From assembly GCF_021800405.1 (NCBI RefSeq), contig NZ_CP084550.1, positions 2,666,001 to 2,730,000 on the forward strand: a stretch of DNA of 64,000 nucleotides. Direction: 5' to 3'. Positions 18,584 through 26,901 of this stretch are shown here, one piece after another. Each line of letters starts with the position of its first letter. Positions within the stretch are counted from its first letter, which is position 1. The stretch is from Arthrobacter sp. FW306-07-I (GTDB taxonomy: Bacteria > Actinomycetota > Actinomycetes > Actinomycetales > Micrococcaceae). Made by a program: the position numbers and the translations under genes. The notes beneath the pieces were generated by a model. That model did not search any database, was not told the origin of the DNA, and saw only the letters and a program-made list of their open reading frames with translations.

Positions 18584-19738
18584 ATGGACATTATTTTCTG
18601 GATCATCCTCATCGTCATCGTCGCCGCCATCATTCTGTGGCTGCTGAACCGCAACAGAAAAGCCAACCCGCCCGGCGGACCGTCAGCCGGAGCCGGGACA
18701 GGCGGGACCCGGACCGACGGGGCCCTTGGGGGCGGCAGCGCCGCGGCGTCCGCCCAGGCCGCTGGAACCACCGGCATCCCCACTGCAGCGGGATTCGGCC
18801 GGCCGGCTGAACCGGCAGCCCCTACAACAGCCCAGGAGCCGGCGGACTCCGCGGCCACGTCCACGCCTGAAACGGCGGCAGGCGCCGCAGGATCCGCGGA
18901 CCGCGCCACGGCCAGCGAGGGCACTTCGGGCAGCAGCGCCGGGCGGGAAGAACACCGGCGCCAGGACGAGGCCGCTGACCTTGCCGCCGACAAGGCGGAG
19001 TGGGAAACCCAGTGGTCCGAGGCCGGGACCGGATCCCGCTCCGGCTCCTCCACCACAAGCGGGACGGCAACGCCGCCCTCCTCCCCAGGTACCACCGGCC
19101 CGGAAACGCCCGCACGTCAGGGTGCAGCGGCAGAGGCTCCCGCAGCCCAGCCCTCCCCCGCCACGGCACGCCCCGTGCACCATGACGAATACACGGCGCC
19201 CCACGCCCCCACGCTTCCGGGCGCGGAAACGGCAGCTGTGGAAAGCGTGGACGACGGCGGCACACCGGCTGCCGGACCCGCCGGCGGGCAGGCACCCCAG
19301 CACCGGGCAGACACCTCCGGCTCAGCAGGCCCACAGGGCGGGGCTGCTGAGCCAACCTCCTCCGGCGCGGCCCCAGGCGGCACCGGCGCGGCGGAAACGC
19401 TGGAACGAGCACATTCTTCCGCACTGGTAGAGAACGGGGCCGACCACCAGCCCTCCGGCCAGGGGCAGGAATCGACAAGCACCCCAGGGCAGTACACGGC
19501 CGTCCCGGAACCTTCCGGACACCTCGCAGCCGACGAGCCCTACGGTGCCGGCTCAGCAGCACCGGGTCCCGACGGGAGCGGCCCCGAGGACTACACGGTC
19601 AAGGGTGACGCCTCCGCGATGGTCTACTACGAAGAAGGACACCCCGACTATGAGCAGGCCACGGCGGAAGTCTGGTTTGAATCCGCTGCCCACGCCGAGG
19701 CCGCAGGCTTCCGCACCCCCCGGCGCAAGCGGCTCTAG
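18584..19738 (+). CDS. Membrane-anchored low-complexity protein with C-terminal sunset domain (ArfC-like)
   Basis: A single membrane span (residues 3-22, highly hydrophobic) is followed by NRNRK, which places the rest in the cytoplasm by the positive-inside rule. Residues 30-330 are low-complexity, rich in Ala, Gly, Pro, Ser, Thr and Glu. The last 50 residues form a conserved module (DYTVKGDASAMVYYEEGHPDY to AAGFRTPRRKRL) that I recognise as the sunset domain seen in ArfC-type channel accessory proteins of actinobacteria. AAAGG lies 7 bases before the ATG. The gene overlaps the start of the next gene and ends just before a strong hairpin. Function is inferred from the domain only. Confidence 0.7.
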   Translation: MDIIFWIILIVIVAAIILWLLNRNRKANPPGGPSAGAGTGGTRTDGALGGGSAAASAQAAGTTGIPTAAGFGRPAEPAAPTTAQEPADSAATSTPETAAGAAGSADRATASEGTSGSSAGREEHRRQDEAADLAADKAEWETQWSEAGTGSRSGSSTTSGTATPPSSPGTTGPETPARQGAAAEAPAAQPSPATARPVHHDEYTAPHAPTLPGAETAAVESVDDGGTPAAGPAGGQAPQHRADTSGSAGPQGGAAEPTSSGAAPGGTGAAETLERAHSSALVENGADHQPSGQGQESTSTPGQYTAVPEPSGHLAADEPYGAGSAAPGPDGSGPEDYTVKGDASAMVYYEEGHPDYEQATAEVWFESAAHAEAAGFRTPRRKRL

Positions 19739-20864
19739 CAGGACAAAGGCCCGTCGCTTTGCGGCGGGCCTTTCCTGGCTGGTGACCTGCCTTGTGGTGG
19801 CTGCCTGTACAGGACCCCCGGCGCCGGGGCCTGCCACAAGCCCCGCCGGCACCGGCACTCCGGCGGGAACCGCCGTCGTCCCCACTCCACCTGGTGCGCC
19901 CGCTCCTGCGCCGGCAGTCCAAGAGCGCCTTGACGTGGAGCTGGACACACCCTGGGCTGCCGTCTTCCTCCCGGACGGCACAGCCGTCATCTCCGAGCGC
20001 GGTACAGCACTGCTGAAAGCCGTTCGGGACGGGAAGGCCACTGCCATCGGGAAGGTCCCTGGCGTGGTGGCCGGCGGCGAAGGCGGCCTCCTGGGCCTGG
20101 CGCTCTCCCCGCGCTTTGCCTCGGACCGCTACCTGTACGCATACCTGACCGGCCAGGAGGACAACCGAATTGTCCGGCTTGTCCTCGACAGTGCTCCCGA
20201 CGGCTCCCCAGTACTTGGCCAACCCCAAACGGTGTTCCCGGGAATACCCAAAGCCAGCACCCACAACGGCGGCAGGATCCGCTTCGGTCCAGACGGGTTC
20301 CTCTATGTGGGCACCGGCGACGCCCAGCGCCGCGACCAACCCCAGGACCGCAATGCCTTGGGCGGGAAGATACTTCGGCTCACGCCCGAGGGCGGTCCCG
20401 CACCGGGCAATCCGTTCGGCAACGCCGTCTACAGCCTGGGCCACCGCAACGTGCAGGGCCTGGCCTGGGACAGCGCCGGCAGGCTGTGGGCCAGCGAGTT
20501 CGGACCGGATGTGGACGACGAACTGAACCTGATCCTGCCGGGTGCCAACTACGGCTGGCCTGAAGTCACCGGCGCACCTCACCGCTCCGGCTTCCAGGAC
20601 GCAAAGGTCGTATGGCCCTCCACCCGCGAGTCCTCCCCCAGTGGGCTGGAAATCGTTGATGGCGTCGCCTACCTGGGAGCCCTCCGTGGCGAGAGGTTAT
20701 GGGTGGTGCCGCTGTCGGGGACAGAAGCAGGAGTTCCTGTGGCCTATTTCACATGGCAGTACGGGCGGATCCGGGACGTAATCCGCGCTCCGGAGGGTGG
20801 CTTTTGGTTGCTGACGAACAACGAAAACCCTGATTTCGTGCTGGTTTTGGGGCCTTCGAGGTGA
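19650..20864 (+). CDS. PQQ-dependent sugar dehydrogenase family lipoprotein
   Basis: A 404-residue beta-propeller of the glucose/sorbosone dehydrogenase family. Typical motifs are GGEGGLLGLALSPRFA, THNGGRIRFGPDGFLYVGTGD, GGKILRLTPEG and YSLGHRNVQGLAW. A lipobox (LVVAAC) follows a hydrophobic stretch, so the enzyme is exported and lipid-anchored. The only ATG giving a usable signal is at 19650, with AAGGA 10 bases upstream; it makes an unusually long 40-residue n-region and overlaps the previous gene by 89 bases. A terminator-like hairpin lies inside this n-region. Start uncertain; family assignment firm. PQQ synthesis genes are not in the window. Confidence 0.78.
   Translation: MSRPRRKSGLNPLPTPRPQASAPPGASGSSRTKARRFAAGLSWLVTCLVVAACTGPPAPGPATSPAGTGTPAGTAVVPTPPGAPAPAPAVQERLDVELDTPWAAVFLPDGTAVISERGTALLKAVRDGKATAIGKVPGVVAGGEGGLLGLALSPRFASDRYLYAYLTGQEDNRIVRLVLDSAPDGSPVLGQPQTVFPGIPKASTHNGGRIRFGPDGFLYVGTGDAQRRDQPQDRNALGGKILRLTPEGGPAPGNPFGNAVYSLGHRNVQGLAWDSAGRLWASEFGPDVDDELNLILPGANYGWPEVTGAPHRSGFQDAKVVWPSTRESSPSGLEIVDGVAYLGALRGERLWVVPLSGTEAGVPVAYFTWQYGRIRDVIRAPEGGFWLLTNNENPDFVLVLGPSR
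19745..19773 (+). terminator. Hairpin after the sunset-domain gene, inside the next coding region
   Basis: AAAGGCCCG (19745-19753) pairs with CGGGCCTTT (19765-19773), extended inward by a T-G wobble and three further pairs to a TTT loop. It begins 7 bases after the upstream stop, the normal place for a terminator, yet falls in the signal-peptide region of the sugar dehydrogenase. Confidence 0.55.
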
Positions 20865-20889
20865 CACGGAGACCTCCGGCGGGGCCGAT

Positions 20890-20918
20890 TTCACTTGCAC
20901 CAAAAGTTCGTGTAGAGT
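20890..20918 (+). promoter_or_regulatory. Putative tRNA-Lys promoter
   Basis: TTCACT (20890-20895), a 17-base spacer and TAGAGT (20913-20918) lie about 60 bases before the tRNA. Confidence 0.5.
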
Positions 20919-20978
20919 TTCATGTCGTTGCGGAGATCAACGGGAAAGAAAAAGCCCGAAGATGGAAGCAAAGAAGAT

Positions 20979-21054
20979 GCACCTCTAGCTCAATTGGCAG
21001 AGCAATTGACTCTTAATCAATGGGTTCCGGGTTCAAGTCCCGGGGGGTGCACCA
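20979..21054 (+). tRNA. tRNA-Lys (anticodon CTT)
   Basis: A complete cloverleaf. The 7-bp acceptor stem pairs GCACCTC with GGGGTGC (one G-U), the anticodon loop is CTCTTAA between a TTGA/TCAA stem, and the T-loop is GTTCAAGTCC. The CCA end is encoded (21052-21054). Confidence 0.96.
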
Positions 21055-21059
21055 CTGGG

Positions 21060-21106
21060 AAAACAGCCCCGGTTTGTGGAAACACAAACCGGGGCTGTTT
21101 TGTTTT
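21060..21106 (+). terminator. Terminator after tRNA-Lys
   Basis: A perfect 19-bp stem (21060-21078 with 21083-21101) with a GAAA tetraloop and a TTTTGTTTT tail, 5 bases after the tRNA. Confidence 0.92.
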
Positions 21107-21118
21107 GCCCGCCCCCTT

Positions 21119-21178
21119 ATCGATTGCTGAGTACCTGTCGTTTTCACGCCTCAGAACGACAACTACGGAGCAATCGAT
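21119..21178. repeat. 60-bp imperfect inverted repeat, function unknown
   Basis: Perfect 10-bp ends ATCGATTGCT (21119-21128) and AGCAATCGAT (21169-21178), with a second perfect inner arm TGTCGTT/AACGACA; 20 of 24 positions pair overall. It lies between two terminators, outside any gene. Confidence 0.6.
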
Positions 21179-21222
21179 GGTGGTGGGGTGGAAAAGTACG
21201 ACGGCGGGCGGCTGCGGGGCAC

Positions 21223-21262
21223 AAAAAAGCGCGGCCCGGTCATTGAGACCAGGTCCGCGCTT
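21223..21262 (-). terminator. Terminator after the MarR gene
   Basis: On the minus strand AAGCGCGG (21255-21262) pairs with CCGCGCTT (21227-21234), extended inward by CCTGGTC/GACCGGG-type pairs, followed by a TTTTTT tract. Confidence 0.8.
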
Positions 21263-21284
21263 AGGCTGCCGAATGCGGCAGCGG

Positions 21285-21752
21285 CTACTTTGCCATGTTG
21301 TCCATCAGGGCTCCGGCGTTGCTGGGGGTGGTGGAGAACTGGCTGGCGAGTTCACGCACGACGGCTTTGAGTTCCTGGCGCAGCAGCTCAGGGTCGATCG
21401 ACGCCGATGCCAGCACTGAACGCTCCATCTCCACGGCCTGGGCAACCGCTTCCTTGCCCTGCTCGGTCAGCGACACCACATGGCTCCTGCGGTCCGAGGT
21501 GCTGCGAACCCTGGCGATGTGGCCGTGGGACTCAAGCCGGCTGAGCGTCTTGCCCATGGTCTGGGCCTGGACGCGGACGTATTGGGCTAGTTGGGCCTGG
21601 GTCATGGGTCCCTGCGCGGCAAGGACTTCGATGGCGATAACACCGGCGTGGGTGAGTCCGATGGCGCCAAGTTTTTCGTTCCATGAGTGTTCGACGAGGC
21701 GCGCAGCAGTGGACAGAAGGCGCCCTGTGGGCCAGTGATCCATATCAGGCAT
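21285..21752 (-). CDS. MarR-family transcriptional regulator
   Basis: A 155-residue winged-helix regulator. The recognition-helix region is MTQAQLAQYVRVQAQTMGKTL and the wing has STSDRRSHVVSLTEQGK, the typical DxR wing motif. No reactive N-terminal cysteine of the OhrR type is seen, so direct peroxide sensing is not supported. The ATG at 21750-21752 is chosen because a consensus TATACT ends 7 bases before it, indicating a leaderless mRNA; the frame also opens at a TTG further up. It is divergent from bcp, which it may control together with itself. Confidence 0.85.
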   Translation of the reverse strand: MPDMDHWPTGRLLSTAARLVEHSWNEKLGAIGLTHAGVIAIEVLAAQGPMTQAQLAQYVRVQAQTMGKTLSRLESHGHIARVRSTSDRRSHVVSLTEQGKEAVAQAVEMERSVLASASIDPELLRQELKAVVRELASQFSTTPSNAGALMDNMAK

Positions 21753-21759
21753 AGCAGCA

Positions 21760-21785
21760 AGTATAACCAAGTGCCGATTAGCACT
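21760..21785 (-). promoter_or_regulatory. MarR promoter with inverted repeat in the spacer
   Basis: -10 TATACT at 21760-21765; an AGTGC/GCACT repeat (21770-21774 and 21781-21785) lies directly upstream, where an autorepressor would act. Confidence 0.45.
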
Positions 21786-21839
21786 CGCTCCACCTGCTTA
21801 CTAGGCTGTTGTGTCCCGCCCGCAACAAGGAGAAAAACA

Positions 21840-22313
21840 ATGGCTGAAAGACTCGTTACCGGCGACAATGCACCCGCTTTCACGCTGCAGGATTCAACCG
21901 GCAAGGACGTCAGCCTGGCCCCCCGGCCGGGACGCTCCACCATTGTCTACTTCTACCCGGCCGCCTCCACTCCCGGCTGCACCAAGGAGGCTTGCGATTT
22001 CCGCGACAGCCTGGCGTCCCTGCAGGCCGCCGGCTTCGATGTCCTGGGTATCTCACCCGACCCCGTTGAAAAGCTCGCAAAGTTTGTTGAGAAAGAGTCC
22101 CTGACGTTTCCGCTGCTCTCCGATGCGGACCACGCGGTGGCCGAGGCATACGGCGCCTGGGGCGAAAAGAAGAACTACGGCAAGACCTACGAGGGCCTGA
22201 TCCGGTCCACCATCGTGGTGGATCCGGAAGGAAAGGTGGCCCTGGCCCAGTACAACGTGCGGGCCACGGGCCACGTGGCGAAGCTAAGGCGGGACCTCAA
22301 CCTGGACGCCTGA
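21840..22313 (+). CDS. bcp: Thioredoxin-dependent peroxiredoxin, Bcp/PrxQ type
   Basis: Reduces hydrogen peroxide and alkyl hydroperoxides. The 157-residue protein has the peroxidatic cysteine in PAASTPGCTKEACDFRD (the proline before it and the conserved Thr are present) and, five residues later, the resolving cysteine of the helix-2 PrxQ class. The ATG is preceded by AAGGAG at 7 bases; the open frame upstream reaches into the divergent promoter and is ignored. The gene is monocistronic, followed by tRNA-Leu. Confidence 0.93.
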   Translation: MAERLVTGDNAPAFTLQDSTGKDVSLAPRPGRSTIVYFYPAASTPGCTKEACDFRDSLASLQAAGFDVLGISPDPVEKLAKFVEKESLTFPLLSDADHAVAEAYGAWGEKKNYGKTYEGLIRSTIVVDPEGKVALAQYNVRATGHVAKLRRDLNLDA

Positions 22314-22402
22314 CCCGGCCCCGGCTGCCCCGGCCACCGCCGGGGCGACGCTACAATGGGATCTGTCATCCGCCGTCGTACTTTTGACACGACCGATGAC
22401 GC

Positions 22403-22484
22403 GCGCGAGTGGTGAAATTGGCAGACACGCAGGATTTAGGTTCCTGTGCCTTCGGGCGTGGGGGTTCAAGTCCCCCCTTGCGCA
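22403..22484 (+). tRNA. tRNA-Leu (anticodon TAG)
   Basis: A class II tRNA with a long variable arm (TGCCTTCGGGCG region). The acceptor stem pairs GCGCGAG with CTTGCGC, the anticodon stem CAGGA/TCCTG encloses TTTAGGT, and the T-loop is GTTCAAG. CCA is not encoded. A possible -10 TACAAT lies at 22352-22357. Confidence 0.95.
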
Positions 22485-22488
22485 CCTG

Positions 22489-22520
22489 AGGAATCCCCCG
22501 GCCCCGGCCGGGGGATTCCT
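22489..22520 (+). terminator. Terminator after tRNA-Leu
   Basis: A perfect 15-bp stem (22489-22503 with 22506-22520), very GC-rich, no U-tract, 4 bases after the tRNA. Confidence 0.75.
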
Positions 22521-22715
22521 GCGTTAAGCAGCCGCCGGTTTTGCGCCGGTTCCTGCTTCGATTCGAAAAACTCCAAAGATCCACCCATCCGCCGCTGCCC
22601 ATCGGCCGAATAGCCATTGAGACACCAGCCAAGGGCAGGTGCTTACCGCAAGGCAGACCGCATGCCGACAGCACGATGTCGGACCGCGGCAGGCAAACGA
22701 TCAAGGAGAACTGAA

Positions 22716-23420
22716 ATGCAGACCTTTAAGCGCACCACTTTCACCGTCGCAGGCGTTGCAGCGGCCGCTCTGCTCAGCCTCACCGCATGCGGCGGCTCGG
22801 GCAGCACCTCAGGATCCTCGGCGTCGTCGGCGCCGATGTCATCCGCCCCCAGCTCCAGCATGGCATCCCCGTCCAGCTCCGCCATGGCGTCCCCCTCCGC
22901 CAGCTCCTCGGCCGGCATGATGGACCCGGCAGCCAACCTGGTTGGGCCCGGCTGCGCCGCCTATGCCAAGCAGGTTCCCACCGGTGCAGGCTCGGTGGAG
23001 GGCATGGCCCTTGACCCGGTGGCCGTGGCAGCGTCCAACAACCCCATCCTGACCACCCTGACTGCGGCGGTCTCCGGCAAGCTGAACCCGAAGGTCAACC
23101 TGGTGGACACCCTCAACGGTGGCGAATTCACCGTCTTCGCTCCGGTGGACGACGCCTTCAAGAAGATCGATCCCGCCACGATCGAGACCCTGAAGACGGA
23201 CGATGCCCTGCTGAGCAAGATCCTGACCTACCACGTGGTCCCCGGCCAGATCACCCCTGACAAGATCGCCGGCACCCATGCCACGGTCCAGGGTGGTTCA
23301 GTGACTGTGACCGGCAGCGGTGACAACCTCAAGGTGGACAACGCCAACGTGATCTGCGGTGGCGTCAAGACCAAGAACGCAACGGTCTACCTGGTCGACT
23401 CGGTCCTCATGCCCAAGTAA
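22716..23420 (+). CDS. Fasciclin-domain lipoprotein
   Basis: An exported, lipid-anchored protein of 234 residues: signal peptide, lipobox LTAC (Cys near residue 23), a Ser/Met/Ala-rich linker (about residues 25-70), then one FAS1 domain (about 95-234) with [37 protein letters not shown] and the closing [13 protein letters not shown]1 domains mediate adhesion; this resembles the MPT70/MPT83 type of mycobacteria. The ATG is preceded by AAGGAG. The 230 bases upstream hold only a small CCGACA/TGTCGG inverted repeat at 22665-22682. Confidence 0.9.
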   Translation: MQTFKRTTFTVAGVAAAALLSLTACGGSGSTSGSSASSAPMSSAPSSSMASPSSSAMASPSASSSAGMMDPAANLVGPGCAAYAKQVPTGAGSVEGMALDPVAVAASNNPILTTLTAAVSGKLNPKVNLVDTLNGGEFTVFAPVDDAFKKIDPATIETLKTDDALLSKILTYHVVPGQITPDKIAGTHATVQGGSVTVTGSGDNLKVDNANVICGGVKTKNATVYLVDSVLMPK

Positions 23421-23446
23421 GCCCCCTTACGGCCCCCCAACACCAG

Positions 23447-23479
23447 GCCGGGTCCGCTGGCAACAGCGGACCCGGCTTT
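23447..23479 (+). terminator. Terminator after the fasciclin gene
   Basis: A perfect 13-bp stem (23447-23459 with 23464-23476), GCAA loop, then TTT. Confidence 0.75.
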
Positions 23480-23582
23480 GGCGCGCCGGGTGTCCTTCCG
23501 GGACCGGCTCCGGCTCGTGTCCCCTAGACTGGATCCCGGCCCGCACGCGGCGGAGCCGGCAGCATCCAGAGGTGATAAACGA

Positions 23583-25250
23583 GTGCCCAGCAGTACTTCG
23601 CGGCGTACGGTCATCAAGGCCGGTGCCGTCCTCATGGCGCTGGGCGTGACGTCATGCACAGGCATGCCGTCACCCTCCCCCACCTCCGGCACGCCCAGCA
23701 CCAAGGCTGCAGAACCTGCAGCAACCTTCAACTTCGGTACGGCCGCCCAGCCCCTGGGCCTGGACCCGGCGCTGTCCAACGACGTGGAGTCGCAGCGGAT
23801 CACCCGGCAGATCTTCGAAGGCCTGGTGGGCGTGGACCAGACCACCGGCAAGCCCACCCCGCTGCTGGCCACCGAGTGGAATGAGTCCAACGACGGCCGA
23901 ACCTACACGTTCAAACTCCGCACGGGAGTCACCTTCCAGGACGGCACCCCCTTCAACGCCGACGCCGTCTGCACCAACTTCAACCGCTGGTTCAATTTCC
24001 CCGTGGCACTGCGGAAGCAGGCACCGGGCAGTTCCTTCAAGGGCGTGTTCAAGGCACACTCGGACGAGCCCGGCCTCTCCATCTTCAAGAGCTGCACGGC
24101 GCCTGCCCCGGACACCGTGCAGATCGACCTCACCCAGCGCTTCACCGCGTTCCTCCAGGCACTGACACTGCCGGCTTTTGCCATCGCATCGCCTGCGGCC
24201 CTTGCGTCCGGAAAGGCCGATGTCCTGGACCAGAACCGCGGCGGCCAGGCCATGTCAGCATTCGCCACAAAACCCGTGGGCACGGGCCCCTTCACCCTCG
24301 CTGCCTGGGGCAATGACAACGTGACCCTGTCCAGCAACCGGAACTACTGGGGCGACCGCGGGCAGATCGCCACCATCAACTTCCTGGCCTACAACCACCC
24401 GCAGACCCGGCTCCAGGCGCTGCTGGATGGCACGATCGACGGCTACGACGCCGTGACCGTCGGCAACTTCGACCAGCTGGTGAAGCGCGGCAAGCAAATT
24501 GTCCAGCGCGACCCGTTCTCGGTGATGTATGTGGGCATGAACCAGGACATCCCGGTACTCCAGAACCAGAAGATCCGGCAGGCGGTGGAGCTTGCCATCG
24601 ACAAGGAAACCCTGATCCGGAAGTTCTTCATCGACAACACCGCCAAGGCCACACAGTTCGTCCCGCCCAAGATCAGCGGCTTCAACAACGAAGCTCCGGC
24701 ACTGGGCCACGACCCGGTAAGGGCCAAGGACTATCTGAAGGAAGGGGGGTACGCGGGCGAGGAACTGAAGTTCTACTACCCCCTGAACGTCACCCGGCCG
24801 TACCTGCCCACCCCCGAGAAGGTCTACGCCGAACTCAGCCGCCAGCTCACCGCCGTCGGCTTCAACATCCGGCCCGTCCCGGTGGACTGGTCCGACGGGT
24901 ACCTGCAGAAGGTCCAGTCCGCCGGCGACCACGCATTCCACATCCTCGGCTGGAACGGCTCCTACTCGGACGCGGACAACTTCGTGGGCCCGCTTTTCGG
25001 GGAGAAAAACGGCGAGTTCGGGTACCAGGATCCACAGGTCTTTTCCAAGATCAACCGCGCCCGTGGACTGCCCGACGGCAAGGAGCGGGATGACCTTTAT
25101 CACACCATCAATGCCCAGATAGCGGCGACCGTACCGGCCGTTCCCGTCGCCTTCCCCATTTCCGCGCTGGCCCTCTCGGACCGGGTGCAGAGCTACCCGG
25201 CATCCCCGGTCTTAAACGAAGTTTTTACCAAGGTCCAGCTGAAGTCTTGA
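23583..25250 (+). CDS. Peptide/nickel-type ABC substrate-binding lipoprotein
   Basis: Family 5 solute-binding protein of 555 residues. The N-terminus has a twin-arginine motif (SRRTVIK) and a lipobox (GVTSC, Cys near residue 26), so it is probably a Tat-exported lipoprotein. The family signature is seen in [23 protein letters not shown] and [20 protein letters not shown]. The GTG at 23583 follows AGAGGTGAT; the frame upstream overlaps the terminator region and is rejected. No permease or ATPase genes adjoin it, so it is an orphan that must use a transporter encoded elsewhere or act otherwise. The substrate, likely oligopeptide, is not determinable. Confidence 0.88.
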   Translation: MPSSTSRRTVIKAGAVLMALGVTSCTGMPSPSPTSGTPSTKAAEPAATFNFGTAAQPLGLDPALSNDVESQRITRQIFEGLVGVDQTTGKPTPLLATEWNESNDGRTYTFKLRTGVTFQDGTPFNADAVCTNFNRWFNFPVALRKQAPGSSFKGVFKAHSDEPGLSIFKSCTAPAPDTVQIDLTQRFTAFLQALTLPAFAIASPAALASGKADVLDQNRGGQAMSAFATKPVGTGPFTLAAWGNDNVTLSSNRNYWGDRGQIATINFLAYNHPQTRLQALLDGTIDGYDAVTVGNFDQLVKRGKQIVQRDPFSVMYVGMNQDIPVLQNQKIRQAVELAIDKETLIRKFFIDNTAKATQFVPPKISGFNNEAPALGHDPVRAKDYLKEGGYAGEELKFYYPLNVTRPYLPTPEKVYAELSRQLTAVGFNIRPVPVDWSDGYLQKVQSAGDHAFHILGWNGSYSDADNFVGPLFGEKNGEFGYQDPQVFSKINRARGLPDGKERDDLYHTINAQIAATVPAVPVAFPISALALSDRVQSYPASPVLNEVFTKVQLKS

Positions 25251-25329
25251 CGGGCCGGGCCAATTTCAGTATGCGGCCCGCGCGGGGATATTCTGTGACA
25301 GCCAGAGCCGCTGCAATCGGAGACTGATC

Positions 25330-26832
25330 GTGACCTTCATTTCCAAGACCCCACACGCCGACGTTGTCCTGATAGGCGGCGGCATCATGAGCGCCACGCT
25401 GGGGGCATTCCTCAAGCAGCTGGAGCCGGACTGGACCATCTCCCTGTTCGAGCGGCTGGACCAGCCGGGGCTCGAAAGCTCGGATCCCTGGAACAACGCA
25501 GGAACGGGCCACGCCGCCCTCTGCGAGCTCAACTACTCCCCCGCAGCCAAGGACGGCTCGGTCAACCCCGCCAAAGCACTGCTCATCAACGAACAGTTCC
25601 AGCTCTCCCGCCAGTTCTGGTCCCACCTGGTGGACAACAACCTCATCGGGTCACCCAAGGGCTTCATCAACACGGTCCCGCACATGAGCTTCGTGATCGG
25701 CGAGGACCACAGCCGGTTCCTGAAGACCCGCTACGAGGCACTCAAGCCGCACACCCTGTTCCGGAGCATGGAGTTCTCCGAGGACCACGCGCAGATCGCC
25801 AAGTGGGCCCCGCTGATCGTCAAGGGGCGCGACCCCCAGCAGCGCATCGCCGCCACCCGCGCAGCCGAGGGTACCGACGTGGACTTCGGCGCGCTGACCC
25901 GCGAACTGATCACCTACATGGGGAACAACGGCGTCGAGATCAACTACGGCCACGACGTCACCGGCATCACCCGCGCGTCCGACGGCGGCTGGGACCTGAC
26001 GCTGAAGCACCCCAAGTCCGGAGAACACGGCAAGATCCACGCCAAGTTCGTCTTCGTCGGCGCCGGCGGCGGTGCCCTGCACCTGCTCCAGGCCTCCGGC
26101 ATCCCCGAGAGCAAGGGCTACGGCGGATTCCCCGTCTCCGGCCAGTTCTTCCGCTGCACCGATGAGGCCATCGCCGCCCAGCACAGCGCCAAGGTGTACG
26201 GCCAGGCATCGGTGGGCGCTCCCCCCATGTCCATTCCGCACCTGGACACCCGCTATGTCAACGGCAAGCGCTCCCTCCTGTTCGGACCGTACGCGGGCTT
26301 CTCCACCAACTTCCTCAAGAACGGTTCCTACCTGGACCTGCCCCTGTCCATCCGCCCGGGCAACATCATCCCGATGCTTGCCGTAGCGAAGGACAACATG
26401 GACCTCACCGCGTACCTGGTGAAGGAAGTGGTTAAAAAGCACGACCAGAAGGTTGAAGCGCTTCGCGAGTACTACCCGGAGGCAAAGGGCGGGGATTGGG
26501 AACTCATCACCGCCGGCCAGCGTGTACAGATCATCAAGAAAGACCCGCAAAAGGGCGGCATCCTTCAGTTCGGAACCGAAGTGATCGCCGGCCGCGACGG
26601 CTCCATCGGCGCGCTCCTGGGCGCTTCGCCCGGAGCCTCGACCGCTGTCCCCATCATGATCGAGCTGCTCCAGAAGACGTTCCCCCGGAACTTCAAGGGC
26701 TGGCAGTCCAAGCTCAAGGACATGATGCCCGGCTACGGGGTGAAGCTGGATGAGAATCCGGACCTCGCCGCGGAGCTGGAACGGGCCACGGCCAAGTCCC
26801 TCCAGCTGGAGAGCGTTTCCGCCAGCCACTGA
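25330..26832 (+). CDS. mqo: Malate:quinone oxidoreductase
   Basis: FAD-dependent, membrane-associated enzyme oxidising malate to oxaloacetate with electrons passed to menaquinone; it is the main malate-oxidising step in many actinobacteria. At 500 residues it has the N-terminal dinucleotide loop [15 protein letters not shown], the [16 protein letters not shown] segment, and the C-terminal [13 protein letters not shown] flavin-contact region. It starts at GTG with GGAG 8 bases upstream. It lies between an SBP gene and an exporter with no evident functional link. Confidence 0.94.
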   Translation: MTFISKTPHADVVLIGGGIMSATLGAFLKQLEPDWTISLFERLDQPGLESSDPWNNAGTGHAALCELNYSPAAKDGSVNPAKALLINEQFQLSRQFWSHLVDNNLIGSPKGFINTVPHMSFVIGEDHSRFLKTRYEALKPHTLFRSMEFSEDHAQIAKWAPLIVKGRDPQQRIAATRAAEGTDVDFGALTRELITYMGNNGVEINYGHDVTGITRASDGGWDLTLKHPKSGEHGKIHAKFVFVGAGGGALHLLQASGIPESKGYGGFPVSGQFFRCTDEAIAAQHSAKVYGQASVGAPPMSIPHLDTRYVNGKRSLLFGPYAGFSTNFLKNGSYLDLPLSIRPGNIIPMLAVAKDNMDLTAYLVKEVVKKHDQKVEALREYYPEAKGGDWELITAGQRVQIIKKDPQKGGILQFGTEVIAGRDGSIGALLGASPGASTAVPIMIELLQKTFPRNFKGWQSKLKDMMPGYGVKLDENPDLAAELERATAKSLQLESVSASH

Positions 26833-26901
26833 CCCTGCCGGGGCCAGTGGCTGGCACCCCCAGGGCATGTACCAGTCACTTAGACCCCCAGGAGACCACC
26901 C

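Noticed and set aside
21778..21804. TTAGCACTC resembling half of a CIRCE (HrcA) element near bcp
   Set aside because: The second half matches at only 5 of 9 positions, and bcp is not a heat-shock chaperone gene; better read as part of the MarR-proximal inverted repeat.
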